Shown piece after piece: positions 63,856 through 64,000 of a stretch of DNA of 64,000 bases. Made by a program: the position numbers and the translations under genes. Origin of the DNA: Streptomyces fradiae ATCC 10745 = DSM 40063 (GTDB lineage Bacteria > Actinomycetota > Actinomycetes > Streptomycetales > Streptomycetaceae). Under the pieces are notes generated by a model. That model did no database searches. It saw nothing but the letters and a program-made list of their open reading frames with translations, and had not been told where the DNA came from. The stretch covers positions 434,001-498,000 of the forward strand of contig NZ_CP023696.1 in the NCBI RefSeq assembly GCF_008704425.1, in the 5' to 3' direction. Position 1 is the first letter of the stretch, and the number at the start of each line of letters is the position of its first letter.

Positions 63856-64000
63856 GACGGTGGTACCGCCCCCCTTGTCTTGCTCTCGCCGGCCGCGGAG
63901 GTGCCCGGGGGTGGTGGGCGTGTGCCGCGGGCACGACGAAGGCGCCGCGGTCCGGATCCGGCCTCGTCGCCGTCCGGCGCTGCGCGGCGCCGCTGATACG
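63856..64000. other. Window end, no gene seen
   Basis: The last 145 bases contain the upstream region of the FUSC gene; no start or end of another gene could be recognised. Confidence 0.4.

Overview
The window is about 72-75% G+C by eye, with strongly G/C-biased third codon positions, dense genes on both strands and many families typical of Streptomyces (TerD, DUF6643, DUF4865, DUF6421, SCO4225-type membrane protein, mycothiol-dependent maleylpyruvate isomerase family, L-cysteine desulfhydrase Cds1, cysteine-type leader peptide). It is most likely a chromosomal segment of a Streptomyces or a close actinomycete. No rRNA, tRNA, CRISPR array, prophage or large biosynthetic gene cluster was seen.

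Layout. 1-5.0 kb: C-terminally truncated terD, a Pro/Ala/Tyr-rich protein, a MOSC protein and a beta-helix protein fused to an AAA+ ATPase. 5.1-10.7 kb: a membrane alpha/beta hydrolase whose fold is interrupted by about ten membrane helices, a DeoR regulator coupled to an SRPBCC protein, and cysteine desulfhydrase. 10.9-21.5 kb: small unknown proteins, an anti-sigma-like ATPase, a TetR-DUF4865 pair, a methyltransferase, a ROK regulator, an HhH protein, an MFS transporter, a small membrane protein and an MDMPI enzyme. 21.5-28.7 kb: geranylgeranyl-reductase-like flavoprotein, M20 dipeptidase, metallo-beta-lactamase-fold hydrolase, a TmrB-like P-loop/NUDIX fusion, a DUF3048 lipoprotein and a tyrosine phosphatase. 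28.7-29.8 kb: a decayed IS5-type transposase next to a patch of lower G+C with a small membrane protein; this is the only clear accessory scar. 30-41 kb: RibD/DHFR-like reductase, LacI regulator, a group of membrane/stress genes (DUF7144, SHOCT, HdeD-like, K+ channel, DUF2252), a MalT-like LuxR regulator and a double-HTH MerR regulator. 41-49 kb: etfBA, flavin reductase preceded by a cysteine leader peptide, thioredoxin, acyltransferase, and the overlapping operon DUF6421-SDR-threonine aldolase. 49-64 kb: ClpC-like unfoldase, two GNAT-type proteins, M56 peptidase, PAP2 phosphatase, TetR, Asp-box propeller, ung coupled to a GlcNAc-kinase-like gene, CbiX-like protein, lactonase-like propeller and a FUSC permease.

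Expression signals. At least ten genes have a TANNNT-like -10 box ending 6-8 nt before the start codon, which indicates leaderless mRNAs; others have clear GGAGG-type ribosome sites. Several pairs overlap by GTGA (deoR/SRPBCC, ung/GlcNAc kinase, DUF6421/SDR, SDR/aldolase). Convergent gene ends carry perfect 12-20 bp hairpins. Three palindromes next to tetR/lacI genes and one over the M56 promoter look like operators.

The observations most worth following up are the TmrB-NUDIX fusion, the split membrane hydrolase, the beta-helix/AAA fusion, the cysteine leader peptide before the flavin reductase, and the M56 gene whose promoter is covered by a perfect palindrome without an adjacent blaI. No complete previously undescribed multi-gene system could be established from sequence alone.
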